54,669 nt of DNA from Flavobacteriaceae bacterium (GCA_029252265.1 JAQXBT010000037.1:1-54669); one strand, 5' to 3'; shown: positions 23,661 through 33,152, counted from the stretch's first letter. A program made the numbers and translations. Notes: generated by a model not told the origin, from the letters alone.

Positions 23661-23677
23661 GTAAAATGCAAAAAAGT

Positions 23678-23689
23678 TATGCATGCATA
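23678..23689. promoter_or_regulatory. MarR operator candidate 2 (TATGCATGCATA)
   Basis: A perfect 12-bp palindrome just upstream of the marR promoter. It differs from copy 1 by one base and shares the following AGTA-type context. The 29-base centre-to-centre distance is a little under three helical turns, placing two dimers on nearly the same face. Confidence 0.7.
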
Positions 23690-23710
23690 GTATTATTTGT
23701 GAGTTTTTAA

Positions 23711-23742
23711 GCTAGATCGGGAAGTGTCGTTGTAAGCTTCCC
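23711..23742. repeat. Small inverted repeat, possible IS end
   Basis: GGGAAG (23719-23724) pairs with CTTCCC (23737-23742). It stands just beyond the transposase remnant's stop codon and could be a trace of an insertion-sequence terminal repeat. No matching partner is visible on the other side. Confidence 0.3.
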
Positions 23743-23756
23743 TTAATTAGGAATGT

Positions 23757-23954
23757 TTAAATTTCTACTATTATCAAATTAATTTCTGCATACTTTTTTG
23801 GCGGTAATTTTTCGAGCGCATCATGGGGTCTTTTATGGTTGTAATTACCCATCCAAATTTGTGTTTGCTCTTTAACCTGATTTAAATTTTCAAAAATATA
23901 TTTATTCAAAACACCTCTTCGATAACTTCAATTGAAGCGTTCTACAAAAGCATT
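23757..23954 (-). pseudogene. IS3-family transposase remnant (C-terminal fragment)
   Basis: On the minus strand this stretch encodes the end of an IS3-type DDE transposase: N-A-F-V-E-R-F-N, stop, S-Y-R-R-G-V-L-N-K-Y-I-F-E-N, then Q-T-Q-I-W-M-G-N-Y-N-H-K-R-P-H-D-A-L and P-P-K-K-Y-A-E up to a TAA at 23757-23759. The glycine expected after E-R-F-N is replaced by an in-frame TGA at 23928-23930, another stop precedes, and the rest of the gene (DDE D residues, orfA) is gone. E-R-F-N contains the catalytic glutamate of the family. The fragment is inactive. The rest of the spacer (23955-24182) holds no frame I recognise. Confidence 0.82.
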
Positions 23955-24182
23955 TTTTTAATTGGGCTCCAATAATTATCATATTTTTTTTCTTCGTGAA
24001 GTATCTTTTGGAAGTCAAATTCGAGACTTACTTCTAAATTTATTTCGATAGTTTACTTGCACGTAACTACTTTATATCCCCACTGTTGCGTTTATAGTAT
24101 TTGCAAAATAACATCCAAATATTGGATCAATTTGTCATGAAGATTTCGACTTGGGGATTTTAAGCTGTTATAAATGCATAAA

Positions 24183-24216
24183 AAAATCACATACATCCAA
24201 AGATATACGTGATTTT
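24183..24216 (-). terminator. Rho-independent terminator after the acyl-CoA ligase gene
   Basis: AAAATCACATA (24183-24193) pairs with TACGTGATTTT (24206-24216) with one mismatch at an inner position. On the minus strand the stem is followed by TTTTTTTATG. It lies 40 bases after the ligase stop. Confidence 0.75.
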
Positions 24217-24256
24217 AACAGTTTGTTGCGCTATGATAGCGGCTTAAAAATTAAAT

Positions 24257-26032
24257 TTAAACGTCGGTATAAATTTTAGAAACCAAGTCTTTATAGAGAC
24301 CATAAATGACACTTCGTTTCATTTTCATCGTCGGGGTAAGGTGGCCACCTTCAATAGACCATACGTCTGGAGTGAGTTCAAATCGTTTGATTTGTTCCCA
24401 TTTTCCAAAGCCTTGGTTGGATTTGCTGACCTCTTTTTGTATGCGTTCAATTATAATGTCTGAAGTACAAATGGCTTCTGGTGTTGTCTCTAGGTCTATT
24501 TTTTTACGCTCAATCCACTCTTGAACAAATTCAAAATTAAGCTGAATTAAAGCGGCTGGCATTTTCTGATTTTCGCCAATAACCATCACTTGTTCGATAA
24601 AGTTAGATTCTTTTAAATCATTTTCAATAAGGGTTGGAATGATGTATTTCCCACCTGAAGTTTTAAACATTTCTTTTTTACGCCCCGTGATTTTAATAAA
24701 ACCATCGGGATCAATTTCGCCTTTATCTCCGGTGTGAAAATAGTCACCACTCATTACTTCGGCAGTTTTGTCAGGATCTTTAAAGTAGCCTTTCATCACG
24801 TTAGGCCCTTTAATTAAAATTTCGCCATCCTCTGCAATTTTGACTTCAACATTGGAAATGGGTTTACCGACGGTTCCAATTTTAAAATGATGATTGGCAT
24901 GCATTCCTACAGAAACAACAGGAGAGGTCTCTGTGAGGCCATAACCTTCCATAATCATCATTCCCGACGCACAAAAAATACGTGCTAATCGCGGGTGTAG
25001 CGCTGCACTCCCTGAAACCATGGTGTGTAACTCGCCACCAAAGGCCGCTTTCCATTTACTAAAGATTAGTTTTCGTGCAATTTTTAATTGAAATTCGTAC
25101 CAAAACCCATTGGCTTGGTACGGTTCATAGCGTTCGCCAAGTTTGATAGCCCAGAAAAATAAGGCTCTTTTAATGCCTGTTAATTCGCTACCTTTGGCAT
25201 TTACTTTATTAAAAACTTTTTCTAATAAACGAGGCACTACACTCATGAGGTTTGGCTTGATCTCTTGTGCATTTTTACCAATTTTTTCGATACTTTCAGC
25301 AAAATAAACGCTGGCTCCGGCATGTTGATAAATATAAATTAGTACCCGCTCGAAAATATGACATAAGGGTAAAAAACTAAGAACTCTATTAGTGCCTTGC
25401 ATTAAGGGTAATCGCGGCATACTTGCCAGCACATTTTCTACAATATTGAAATGCGTTAACATCACACCTTTGGGCTTTCCGGTCGTTCCTGATGTATAAA
25501 TAATGGTGGCTAAATCGGCAGGAATCACTTCTGACTTCCGAGTTTCGACTTCGGATTGTGTACTATCATCGGCACCGAGTTCTAATAATTCAGTATAATT
25601 TTTACAGTCTTTAATCACATCAAAACTAAATACTTCTTTCAGTTTTGTGTTGTCTTTTACTTTTAAAACTTTAGTGTAAACGTCTTCGTCCGACACAAAA
25701 CAATAGACGGCTTCACTATGATTTAAAACATACTCATAGTCATCAGATGATATTGTTGGATAGATCGGAATATTTTGCGCTCCAACTTGAAGCACTCCAA
25801 CATCCACAATACACCATTCAGTACGGTTGGTTGTAGATATAATCGCAATTTTATCATTTTTTTGAATCCCCATTTTGAGCAATGCTCTACTGAGTGCATT
25901 GGCTTTATCCAGATAGTCTTTTGTAGATGTTTTTACCCAATCACCGTCTTTTTTAGAGATCAAAGCAGCCTCTAAATTATGTGTTTCTAATTGGTAATGC
26001 GCAAAGTCAAAAAGTCGTGTAATTGGTTTCAT
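24257..26032 (-). CDS. Long-chain fatty acid-CoA ligase (AMP-dependent synthetase)
   Basis: A 591-residue ANL-superfamily enzyme that activates fatty acids with ATP to acyl-AMP and then acyl-CoA. Landmarks: P-loop-like I-Y-T-S-G-T-T-G-K-P-K-G-V (about 178-190), the Y-G-L-T-E-T-S-P (about 366-373) adenine-site motif, Y-F-H-T-G-D-K-G-E-I-D and G-R-K-K-E-M-F-K-T-S-G-G-K-Y-I, the hinge and A8 loop; the A10 lysine region T-P-T-M-K-M-K-R is near the C-terminus. It is the long form typical of long-chain acyl-CoA synthetases. It is co-directional with the beta-oxidation genes but lies upstream of marR beyond an IS remnant and its own terminator, so it is a separate transcript. Confidence 0.95.
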   Translation of the reverse strand: MKPITRLFDFAHYQLETHNLEAALISKKDGDWVKTSTKDYLDKANALSRALLKMGIQKNDKIAIISTTNRTEWCIVDVGVLQVGAQNIPIYPTISSDDYEYVLNHSEAVYCFVSDEDVYTKVLKVKDNTKLKEVFSFDVIKDCKNYTELLELGADDSTQSEVETRKSEVIPADLATIIYTSGTTGKPKGVMLTHFNIVENVLASMPRLPLMQGTNRVLSFLPLCHIFERVLIYIYQHAGASVYFAESIEKIGKNAQEIKPNLMSVVPRLLEKVFNKVNAKGSELTGIKRALFFWAIKLGERYEPYQANGFWYEFQLKIARKLIFSKWKAAFGGELHTMVSGSAALHPRLARIFCASGMMIMEGYGLTETSPVVSVGMHANHHFKIGTVGKPISNVEVKIAEDGEILIKGPNVMKGYFKDPDKTAEVMSGDYFHTGDKGEIDPDGFIKITGRKKEMFKTSGGKYIIPTLIENDLKESNFIEQVMVIGENQKMPAALIQLNFEFVQEWIERKKIDLETTPEAICTSDIIIERIQKEVSKSNQGFGKWEQIKRFELTPDVWSIEGGHLTPTMKMKRSVIYGLYKDLVSKIYTDV

Positions 26033-26147
26033 TGAATTGTGATAAGATTGAATTATTGCAAAGTACTAATTTTTAGAAGAGTATCAAAAATCAACCTTTT
26101 AAAAACAGAATCTGCAAAACAAGTATATTTTTAATAAAGATACACTA

Positions 26148-29100
26148 TTATTTCAAGGTTTCTAACCATTGTTTTGCATTCACAAAAGCTTCGAGCCATG
26201 GCGATACTTCATCGGATCGATTCTCTGGATAATGAGCCCAATTCCATTGGAAGGTAGACCGTTCAATATGCGGCATTGTTACCAAGTGACGCCCAGTAGG
26301 GTCACACATCATGGCCGTATTAAAGTCAGATCCATTCGGATTATGTGGATAGGCCTCATACGCATATTTACCTACAATATGATATTGAGTTTCTTCGTAT
26401 GGTAACACAAATTTCCCTTCGCCATGCGAAATCCAAACCCCTAAAGTCGATCCTTCTAGGGTAGACAGCATCACCGAATTGTTTTTTTGAATTTTTACTG
26501 ATGTAAAGGCACTTTCATGTTTTTTTGAATCGTTGTACGTCAGTTTTCCATGTTCAGCATGCTCTGGATTGATCAAATCTAATTCCATCCAAAGTTGACA
26601 CCCGTTACAGATTCCTATTGAGAGTGTATCTGAACGATCAAAGAATTTTTTGAGCGCTAACTGTGCTTTTTTATTGTATTTAAATGCGCCAGCCCAGCCT
26701 TTTGCAGAGCCCAAAACATCACTATTACTAAAGCCACCAACAGCCCCTATAAATTGAATATCTTCAAGTGTTTCACGACCCGAAATCAAATCGGTCATGT
26801 GAACATCCTTCACATCAAATCCTGCCAAGTACATGGCGTTTGCCATTTCACGTTCAGAATTACTTCCTTTTTCTCGGATAATGGCTGCTTTTGGTTTGTT
26901 GGCCTGATTTATTATCGGTAATTTTCCTGTGAATTGTGGCGGAAATTTAAAGTCAAGAGGTTGATTTTTATAGGATTCAAATCGAGTATTTGCCAATCCA
27001 TTCGCTGTTTGTTTTTGATCGAGTAGGACCGAAGTTTCATACCATACATCTCTTAGTTCGCTAACGTTTAAAGAGTAGGAATCTGTTGTGTTTTTAATGT
27101 TTAAAACAGGGTGATTGGTAACGTTTCCAATCGTGTGAAATTCAATGCCCACTTTAGAAAGTTCGGCTTCTACGGACGCATCCGAGCTCTGAAATACAAT
27201 TCCGGAGTTTTCAGCGAACAAGAGTTTCATGCTGTCGGCTTCATTGAGCGTACTTAAATTCAAGTCAGCCCCTAAATTAGGATCCGAAAAACAGAGTTCT
27301 AACAAGGTCGTAATCAAACCACCAGAAGCGACATCATGACCCGCTACAATCTTGTTATTTTGAATCAACTCCTGGAGCGTGTTAAAAACAGTTTTAACAT
27401 AAGCCGCACTTTGAACATTTGGCGTATCGGTTCCAATTTTATTTAAAACTTGACCCAATGCACTACCACCTAATTTATAAGCATCCTGAGAAATATTAAT
27501 ATAATAAATAGGGCCTGCATTGAGTTTAAATACGGGCTCAACCACTTTAGAAATAGCGTTACAGTTTCCTGCCGCCGTAACAATAACTGTTCCTGGAGAT
27601 ACTACATCGCCCTCAGGATATTTTTGTTTCATAGAAAGTGAATCTTTTCCAGTTGGGACGTTAATCCCTAAGTCAATTGCAAATTCAGAAATCGCTTCAA
27701 CAGCCTTGTATAAACGCGCATCTTCGCCTTCATTTTTACAGGGCCACATCCAGTTAGCGGAGAGTGACACACTTTGTAAACCCTCCTTTAAAGGTGCCCA
27801 AATGATATTGGTCAGTGCTTCGGTGATCGCCACTCGACTTCCCGCTTTGGGGTCTATAAGTGCAGCAATGGGCGCATGTCCAATGGAGGTCGCAATTCCT
27901 TCTTGACTTGTGTAGTCTAAGGCCATCACTCCAACATTGTTTAAGGGCAATTGTAAAGGCCCGACACATTGTTGTTTGGCGACTTTTCCTCCGACACATC
28001 GGTCAACTTTATTGGTCAGCCAATCTTTACAACCGACAGATTCAAGCTTTAAAACGTCCTCAAGGTAGTTTTGAAACATGGAAGGTTCGTAAGAAATAGC
28101 GTCATAATTTCGGACGATTGTTTGATCTTCTAAAATTGTTTTTGGAGAGCTTCCAAACATGTCTTCTAAATTAAAATCCATAGGCTTATTACCCGTAGAT
28201 TTTGATTCAAACACAAAACGGTGGTCGCCTGTCACGTCCCCAACCGTATACATTGGCGAGCGTTCTCTGTCGGCAATATGCTGTAAGGTGTCTATATGTT
28301 TTTCAGAGATGACAAGTCCCATCCGTTCTTGAGACTCGTTGCCAATTAATTCTTTATTTGAGAGGGTAGGGTCCCCAATTGGAAGCTGATCTAAATCGAT
28401 ATGTCCACCAGTATCTTCGACCAGTTCAGATAGGCAGTTGAGATGTCCACCTGCACCGTGGTCATGAATAGATACAATAAAATTTTCTGGACTTTCGATC
28501 ATGCCACGGACGGCGTTTGCAGCACGTTTTTGCATTTCAGGATTAGAACGTTGCACAGCATTCAGTTCAATCCCACTAGAAAACGCACCTGTATCAGCCG
28601 ATGATACGGCAGCGCCTCCCATTCCAATGCGGTAGTTTTCACCGCCTAAAATGACAATTTTATCGCCTTTTTCTGGGGTGTCTTTTAAAGCTTGATCGGC
28701 TTTTCCATATCCAATGCCTCCCGCTTGCATAATGACTTTGTCAAAACCGAGGCGTTGGGCATCTTCTTGGTGTTCAAAAGTAAGGACTGAACCACAAATG
28801 AGGGGTTGGCCAAATTTATTTCCAAAATCAGAGGCACCGTTGGAGGCTTTAATCAAAATATCCATGGGCGTTTGATAGAGCCAGTTCCGTTCTTTAAATC
28901 CAGCTTCCCAAGGTCGATTTTCATTTAACCGCGAGTAAGAAGTCATATAAACGGCTGTTCCTGCCAATGGCAAGGAGCCTTTTCCGCCGGCAAGACGGTC
29001 TCTAATTTCACCTCCAGAACCTGTCGCAGCCCCATTAAAGGGTTCTACAGTGGTTGGGAAATTATGGGTTTCTGCCTTAATGGAGATCACAGATTCATAA

Positions 29101-29810
29101 TTTTCTGTGGTGTAAAAATCGGGTTTATCAGCGCTTTTAGGCGCAAATTGTTCGACAACAGGTCCCTTAATAAAAGCGACGTTATCTTTGTAAGCCGATA
29201 TAATTGTATTGGGGTGTTGTTTGGACGTTTCTTTGATGAGTTTGAAAAGAGAGGTTGGTTTCTCTTCCCCATCAATAATAAACGTTCCATTAAATATTTT
29301 ATGTCGGCAATGCTCCGAATTGACTTGCGAAAACCCAAAGACTTCCGAGTCGGTGAGGGGGCGTCCAATTTTTTCACTGACTTGGTTTAGATAATCAACT
29401 TCGTCTGCATTTAAAGACAATCCTTCTTGATCGTTATAAGCTGCAATATCACTGATGTTTAAGATTGGCTCTGGAGTGATGTCAATATCAAAACTCTGTT
29501 GATGTAAACCTTCAAATTTCTCAGAAATCATAGGATCAAAATCTGAAAAACTAGCTTCAATCTTATGAAACTCTTCAATCCTAATAATCCCTTCAATGCC
29601 CATGTTCTGGGTAATTTCGACGGCATTTGTACTCCAAGGCGTAATCATCGCTGCGCGTGGTCCTACGAAATTTGAATTGAGCGTTGTGTGCTCTATTTTT
29701 GGTTGGTCGCCAAAAAGCCATTGTAATTTGGCTATTGTATTGGAGGATAAATCGTTTACTGTTTGAACGGCAAAAACCTTAGTGTTAAGGTTTCCAAAGA
29801 AATGAATCAT
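26148..29810 (-). CDS. purL: Phosphoribosylformylglycinamidine synthase (PurL, large single-chain form)
   Basis: A 1220-residue enzyme converting FGAR, ATP and glutamine to FGAM in purine synthesis. It is the large form in which the PurS-like, synthetase and glutaminase parts are fused. Seen in order: N-terminal domain, E-V-D-Y-L and F-S-Q-V-N-S-E-H-C-R-H-K-I-F near residue 170, synthetase domain with K-A-E-T-H-N-F-P and G-A-A-T-G-S-G-G, and a C-terminal class I glutaminase with nucleophile Cys in G-I-C-N-G-C-Q and H-G-E-G-K. The start at 29810 is preferred to 29843 because a -7 element (TAAATTTG, 29848-29841) overlaps the longer start, and M-I-H-F-F-G is the usual N-terminus. Confidence 0.97.
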   Translation of the reverse strand: MIHFFGNLNTKVFAVQTVNDLSSNTIAKLQWLFGDQPKIEHTTLNSNFVGPRAAMITPWSTNAVEITQNMGIEGIIRIEEFHKIEASFSDFDPMISEKFEGLHQQSFDIDITPEPILNISDIAAYNDQEGLSLNADEVDYLNQVSEKIGRPLTDSEVFGFSQVNSEHCRHKIFNGTFIIDGEEKPTSLFKLIKETSKQHPNTIISAYKDNVAFIKGPVVEQFAPKSADKPDFYTTENYESVISIKAETHNFPTTVEPFNGAATGSGGEIRDRLAGGKGSLPLAGTAVYMTSYSRLNENRPWEAGFKERNWLYQTPMDILIKASNGASDFGNKFGQPLICGSVLTFEHQEDAQRLGFDKVIMQAGGIGYGKADQALKDTPEKGDKIVILGGENYRIGMGGAAVSSADTGAFSSGIELNAVQRSNPEMQKRAANAVRGMIESPENFIVSIHDHGAGGHLNCLSELVEDTGGHIDLDQLPIGDPTLSNKELIGNESQERMGLVISEKHIDTLQHIADRERSPMYTVGDVTGDHRFVFESKSTGNKPMDFNLEDMFGSSPKTILEDQTIVRNYDAISYEPSMFQNYLEDVLKLESVGCKDWLTNKVDRCVGGKVAKQQCVGPLQLPLNNVGVMALDYTSQEGIATSIGHAPIAALIDPKAGSRVAITEALTNIIWAPLKEGLQSVSLSANWMWPCKNEGEDARLYKAVEAISEFAIDLGINVPTGKDSLSMKQKYPEGDVVSPGTVIVTAAGNCNAISKVVEPVFKLNAGPIYYINISQDAYKLGGSALGQVLNKIGTDTPNVQSAAYVKTVFNTLQELIQNNKIVAGHDVASGGLITTLLELCFSDPNLGADLNLSTLNEADSMKLLFAENSGIVFQSSDASVEAELSKVGIEFHTIGNVTNHPVLNIKNTTDSYSLNVSELRDVWYETSVLLDQKQTANGLANTRFESYKNQPLDFKFPPQFTGKLPIINQANKPKAAIIREKGSNSEREMANAMYLAGFDVKDVHMTDLISGRETLEDIQFIGAVGGFSNSDVLGSAKGWAGAFKYNKKAQLALKKFFDRSDTLSIGICNGCQLWMELDLINPEHAEHGKLTYNDSKKHESAFTSVKIQKNNSVMLSTLEGSTLGVWISHGEGKFVLPYEETQYHIVGKYAYEAYPHNPNGSDFNTAMMCDPTGRHLVTMPHIERSTFQWNWAHYPENRSDEVSPWLEAFVNAKQWLETLK

Positions 29811-29840
29811 TCGTTTAGGTTTGAATATTATTCGTTCCCA

Positions 29841-29848
29841 CAAATTTA
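29841..29848 (-). promoter_or_regulatory. Candidate -7 element (TAAATTTG) of purL
   Basis: On the minus strand TAAATTTG matches TAnnTTTG, with TTTA (three of four consensus bases) 19 bases upstream. Start of transcription near 29837 gives a leader of about 27 bases and supports the start at 29810. Confidence 0.55.
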
Positions 29849-29953
29849 TGATTTTCCAGAGAATTTTTAAACAATTTTAATCTCTATTTTTCGGAGTTAT
29901 TCACGAGTTTTAAACATCTAAAAAGTCACTTTAATAACTTCAAAAATGTGGTC

Positions 29954-31816
29954 TTATTGGCGGATGAGTTTTTTCACCTGCACTCCAAAATCACTGGTCA
30001 TTTTCACGATGTATAGCCCTGAGTTTAAATCAGAAATATGGATCGATTTAGAACTGTTTTTTAAATTTTCACTTAAGATCAACTTACCCGTTATCGCATA
30101 AATTTCAACGTTTAAAGGGGTGTTTGAATTAAAATATAGTTCATTTGATTGCACCGGATTTGGATAAAGCGTAACATTAGTTTCGTTCAATACATTCACG
30201 GTAACGGATAGAGTATGCGTACCTAAATCTGTAACAGTATCAGTCTCATATTCGTCCCATTCACCCGCTAAATTAAAAGTGGTGGTTGGTCCTTTCACAG
30301 CTGCTTTTCTCCGAAATGTTTTGTTTTTAAAATCATACGCACCGCCAATTTCTCCAAAAAAATCGATGAGAACCCCATTTTTAAATAATCCGACGGGATC
30401 ATTTCCGTTAAATGATATCGCATCTGTATCAGAAGTTTGATTCGAACGGTCTAGTGTTTCTTGATATGCTTGCGTATTCGCAATCACATGTACATTTCCA
30501 GATTCTAGAGTGCCAGTTAATGGCAAGGCTGGATTAAATTCTCCTGAACCGTCTCGGTCTCTTGCAATGGAGTAGTTACTAAGGTTTATTGAACTCCCAG
30601 TAAAATTTGCAATTTCTATCGCTTTATTATAACTAAGACCTTCTACATATTCAGAGATGAATAGGTCATTACTCGACGTGTTTCCTTCCAAAGTTGTCAT
30701 GCAACTTTCATTACTCACAGGGGAGATGTTTTGGCTTCCATCTTTCGAATAGACGGTAAAACAGTATTCGGTATTTGGTGCTAAACCAGTCACTGTAATA
30801 CTTGTGTTTGATGAACTTGTTGTTATACTACCATCCTTATAAACATCATAGGATGTAACCGCAATATTATCCGTTCCAGCAGTCCAGTTCAAAACAACAG
30901 AATTCCCAGTTGGGTTGGATGCGACAAGGTTGGTTGCTGCGGTTGGGGCTTCATTGTCCGTTACAGGATTCCAAATCATCGATGCATATTCTGGATGATC
31001 TACAAAAGGGTTTGCATTGTTTTGAAACGCATAAGCCGCCACATTTCGATTCCGTTCACGTTGGTCAACAGGGTCCACGTTATAATGCCAATCTAATAAA
31101 ACAGCAATGGCCCAAGGATAAAATACTTCGTCATTTGTGCCGTTAAACATATCAAAGCTTGTATATCCATTGACAGTCTCTTCATAACGAACCGCGAAAT
31201 ACAAAACAGCTCTTGCAATGTCGCCTTTAAATTCGTCAATTGGTTCAAATACAGTTCCATTATAACCAGACATCGCACTTGTGCCTCTTTTAGAGCCATT
31301 TAATGAAGTCCAACTAGGAGTATTCACATTTCCAAACGGATAAGAACCTCTATAACCATTTACACGTCCATCGGACGGAACGACGTGATGAATGTCACTT
31401 TGCATAGGAGAGCGACTCCCAAAGGATGATTGCGGTATGAGGTGTTCTCTATTGTAACAATCTCCTTCGGCACTATAATTCCCACAATTATTACTACCGT
31501 GGTTATAATTATACGGATCTGATCCTGATGGATTTTCGGAATACATATCTAATATGGTTCCATCATTCTCATAATTTTCTCCAGATGAGACGGCTTCGTC
31601 CGTATGGGTGTCTTTATAACCGTTAGAGCCACTTATCCCATCTCCATCGTATAACTGTCCATAGGATCTTGCTTGGTGTCCGTTAGAAACAATTGATTTT
31701 AATTTGGTTTTTAAAGCAAATCCCGTTAATCCCTCTACGGAATCATAATAATTTGTTGGAATTTGTCCGTAAGAAAGGCTTGAAATAAGCACAGCTAGAA
31801 TGTATATCTGCTTCAT
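29954..31816 (-). CDS. Secreted endonuclease I with fibronectin III, lamin-tail and type IX sorting domains
   Basis: A 620-residue exported protein. Residues 1-17 are a signal peptide. Residues about 25-285 form an endonuclease I (NucM-like) nuclease domain with N-R-E-H-L-I-P-Q-S-S-F and D-I-H-H-V-V-P-S-D-G-R-V-N-G, holding the active-site histidine and asparagine. A fibronectin type III domain follows (about 292-375), then a lamin-tail-like domain (L-F-I-S-E-Y-V-E-G through about 525), and a C-terminal type IX secretion sorting domain (about 550-620, L-Y-P-N-P then the G-L-Y-I-V-K-M strand). It should be exported by the T9SS and degrade extracellular nucleic acid for phosphate or nucleotides. 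Monocistronic between purL and the methyltransferase. Confidence 0.92.
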   Translation of the reverse strand: MKQIYILAVLISSLSYGQIPTNYYDSVEGLTGFALKTKLKSIVSNGHQARSYGQLYDGDGISGSNGYKDTHTDEAVSSGENYENDGTILDMYSENPSGSDPYNYNHGSNNCGNYSAEGDCYNREHLIPQSSFGSRSPMQSDIHHVVPSDGRVNGYRGSYPFGNVNTPSWTSLNGSKRGTSAMSGYNGTVFEPIDEFKGDIARAVLYFAVRYEETVNGYTSFDMFNGTNDEVFYPWAIAVLLDWHYNVDPVDQRERNRNVAAYAFQNNANPFVDHPEYASMIWNPVTDNEAPTAATNLVASNPTGNSVVLNWTAGTDNIAVTSYDVYKDGSITTSSSNTSITVTGLAPNTEYCFTVYSKDGSQNISPVSNESCMTTLEGNTSSNDLFISEYVEGLSYNKAIEIANFTGSSINLSNYSIARDRDGSGEFNPALPLTGTLESGNVHVIANTQAYQETLDRSNQTSDTDAISFNGNDPVGLFKNGVLIDFFGEIGGAYDFKNKTFRRKAAVKGPTTTFNLAGEWDEYETDTVTDLGTHTLSVTVNVLNETNVTLYPNPVQSNELYFNSNTPLNVEIYAITGKLILSENLKNSSKSIHISDLNSGLYIVKMTSDFGVQVKKLIRQ

Positions 31817-31848
31817 AAAATAATGTCTTAAATTTTAAAATAATTGGT

Positions 31849-33060
31849 TTATTTCTTTTCAAGTAATGCCATATAGAAACCATCATATCCGGTTTCGTGA
31901 GCTAATATCTTTTTGTCTTTTATGAACGAAAAATCAGCACCTGCTTCTGACTTTAAAAAGGTTTTAATTTGAGTTTCATTTTCAGACGGCAACACAGAGC
32001 AAGTTGCATAAACCATTTTCCCAGTTGGTTTTACCATTTTTGAATATTGCTGCAAAACCTCTTGTTGCGTTTGTCGAATTCGATCGATAAATGCGGGTTC
32101 TAGTTTCCATTTTGAATCGGGGTTTCGTCTTAAAACACCCAATCCAGAACAGGGAGCGTCAATCAATAAACGATCTGCTTTTCCGTGTAGTTTTTTGATT
32201 GGTTTTGTAGAATCAATCACTCTCATTTCAATATTATGGGCGCCATCACGGCGGGCTCTAATTTTCAATTTTTTCAATTTACTTTCATAAATATCCATCG
32301 CTATCACAGATCCTTTATTTTCTGTTAATGCAGAAAGGTGTAAGGTTTTTCCGCCGGCACCGGCACAACAGTCCACTACTTTCATTCCTGGCTTTACATC
32401 TAAAAAATCGGCAACGAGCTGTGAGGATGCATCTTGAACTTCGAACCAACCATTTTTAAAGGCTTCGGTTGTAAATACATTGGCACGTTCTTTTAATTGT
32501 AGCGCATACGGGTAGCCCTCAATTTCTATCGTTTCAATGCCTTCCGATTCTAATTTTAGTTTTAAATCGGCTTTCGACGTTTTTAAGGTATTGACTCTAA
32601 GAATCACATCAGCTTGCTTGTTTTGCATCGCTAACTCTTTGGTCCATTTGGCTTCGCCTAATTCTTTAACACCCAATTCATCAATCCAATCTGGAACCGA
32701 TTCACGGAATTTGCGGTCTTTAGAGAGTTCATCAAAACGCCCTTTGATTTTTCGAGATGGCGTTCCTTCAAAATATTTCCAATCGGGAAGTTTAATGCCT
32801 TTTAAAGTCGCCCATACTGCAAAAAGTCGCCAAGCATCGTCTCTGCTAAAAGGTTCTTTTATGAGTGCGATTTCTGCATACAAGCGTTTCCATCGAACGA
32901 TATCGTAAGTAGTTTCGGCTACAAATCCACGGTCGCGACTGCCCCAACGTTTATCACGTTTCAATAATTTCTGAATGACTTTATCGGCATATTCTCCTTC
33001 ATTAAAGATGAGTAAAAGTCCATCAATGACCGCAAAACATAAATTTCTGTGTAAACGCAT
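31849..33060 (-). CDS. RsmB/NOP-family RNA (cytosine-C5)-methyltransferase
   Basis: A 403-residue class I SAM-dependent methyltransferase of the NOL1/NOP2/Sun type, which methylates C5 of cytosine in rRNA or tRNA. Seen: N-terminal NusB-like helical region (about 15-110), then motif I D-C-C-A-G-A-G-G-K-T, motif IV D-A-P-C-S-G-L-G with one catalytic cysteine and motif VI Y-A-T-C-S-V with the other. The architecture resembles RsmB (16S m5C967), although the target in this phylum is not established. A -7-like CAAAGTTA (33081-33088, minus strand) is just upstream of the start. Confidence 0.93.
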   Translation of the reverse strand: MRLHRNLCFAVIDGLLLIFNEGEYADKVIQKLLKRDKRWGSRDRGFVAETTYDIVRWKRLYAEIALIKEPFSRDDAWRLFAVWATLKGIKLPDWKYFEGTPSRKIKGRFDELSKDRKFRESVPDWIDELGVKELGEAKWTKELAMQNKQADVILRVNTLKTSKADLKLKLESEGIETIEIEGYPYALQLKERANVFTTEAFKNGWFEVQDASSQLVADFLDVKPGMKVVDCCAGAGGKTLHLSALTENKGSVIAMDIYESKLKKLKIRARRDGAHNIEMRVIDSTKPIKKLHGKADRLLIDAPCSGLGVLRRNPDSKWKLEPAFIDRIRQTQQEVLQQYSKMVKPTGKMVYATCSVLPSENETQIKTFLKSEAGADFSFIKDKKILAHETGYDGFYMALLEKK

Positions 33061-33152
33061 AGGTATATTAATTAGTGGTGCAAAGTTACGTTTAAAAATG
33101 CTAATTATAATAGATAATATGTATATTGAAATTTCATCAATTTTAAACCAAA

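Noticed and set aside
23609-23671. Longer marR reading frame beginning at 23671.
   Set aside because: It would place the predicted promoter and first palindrome inside the coding region; the ATG at 23608 gives the usual MarR N-terminus.
24114-24128. Palindrome ATCCAAATATTGGAT as an operator.
   Set aside because: It is a single copy, far from any start codon, in decayed IS-associated sequence; AT-rich palindromes of this length are expected by chance.
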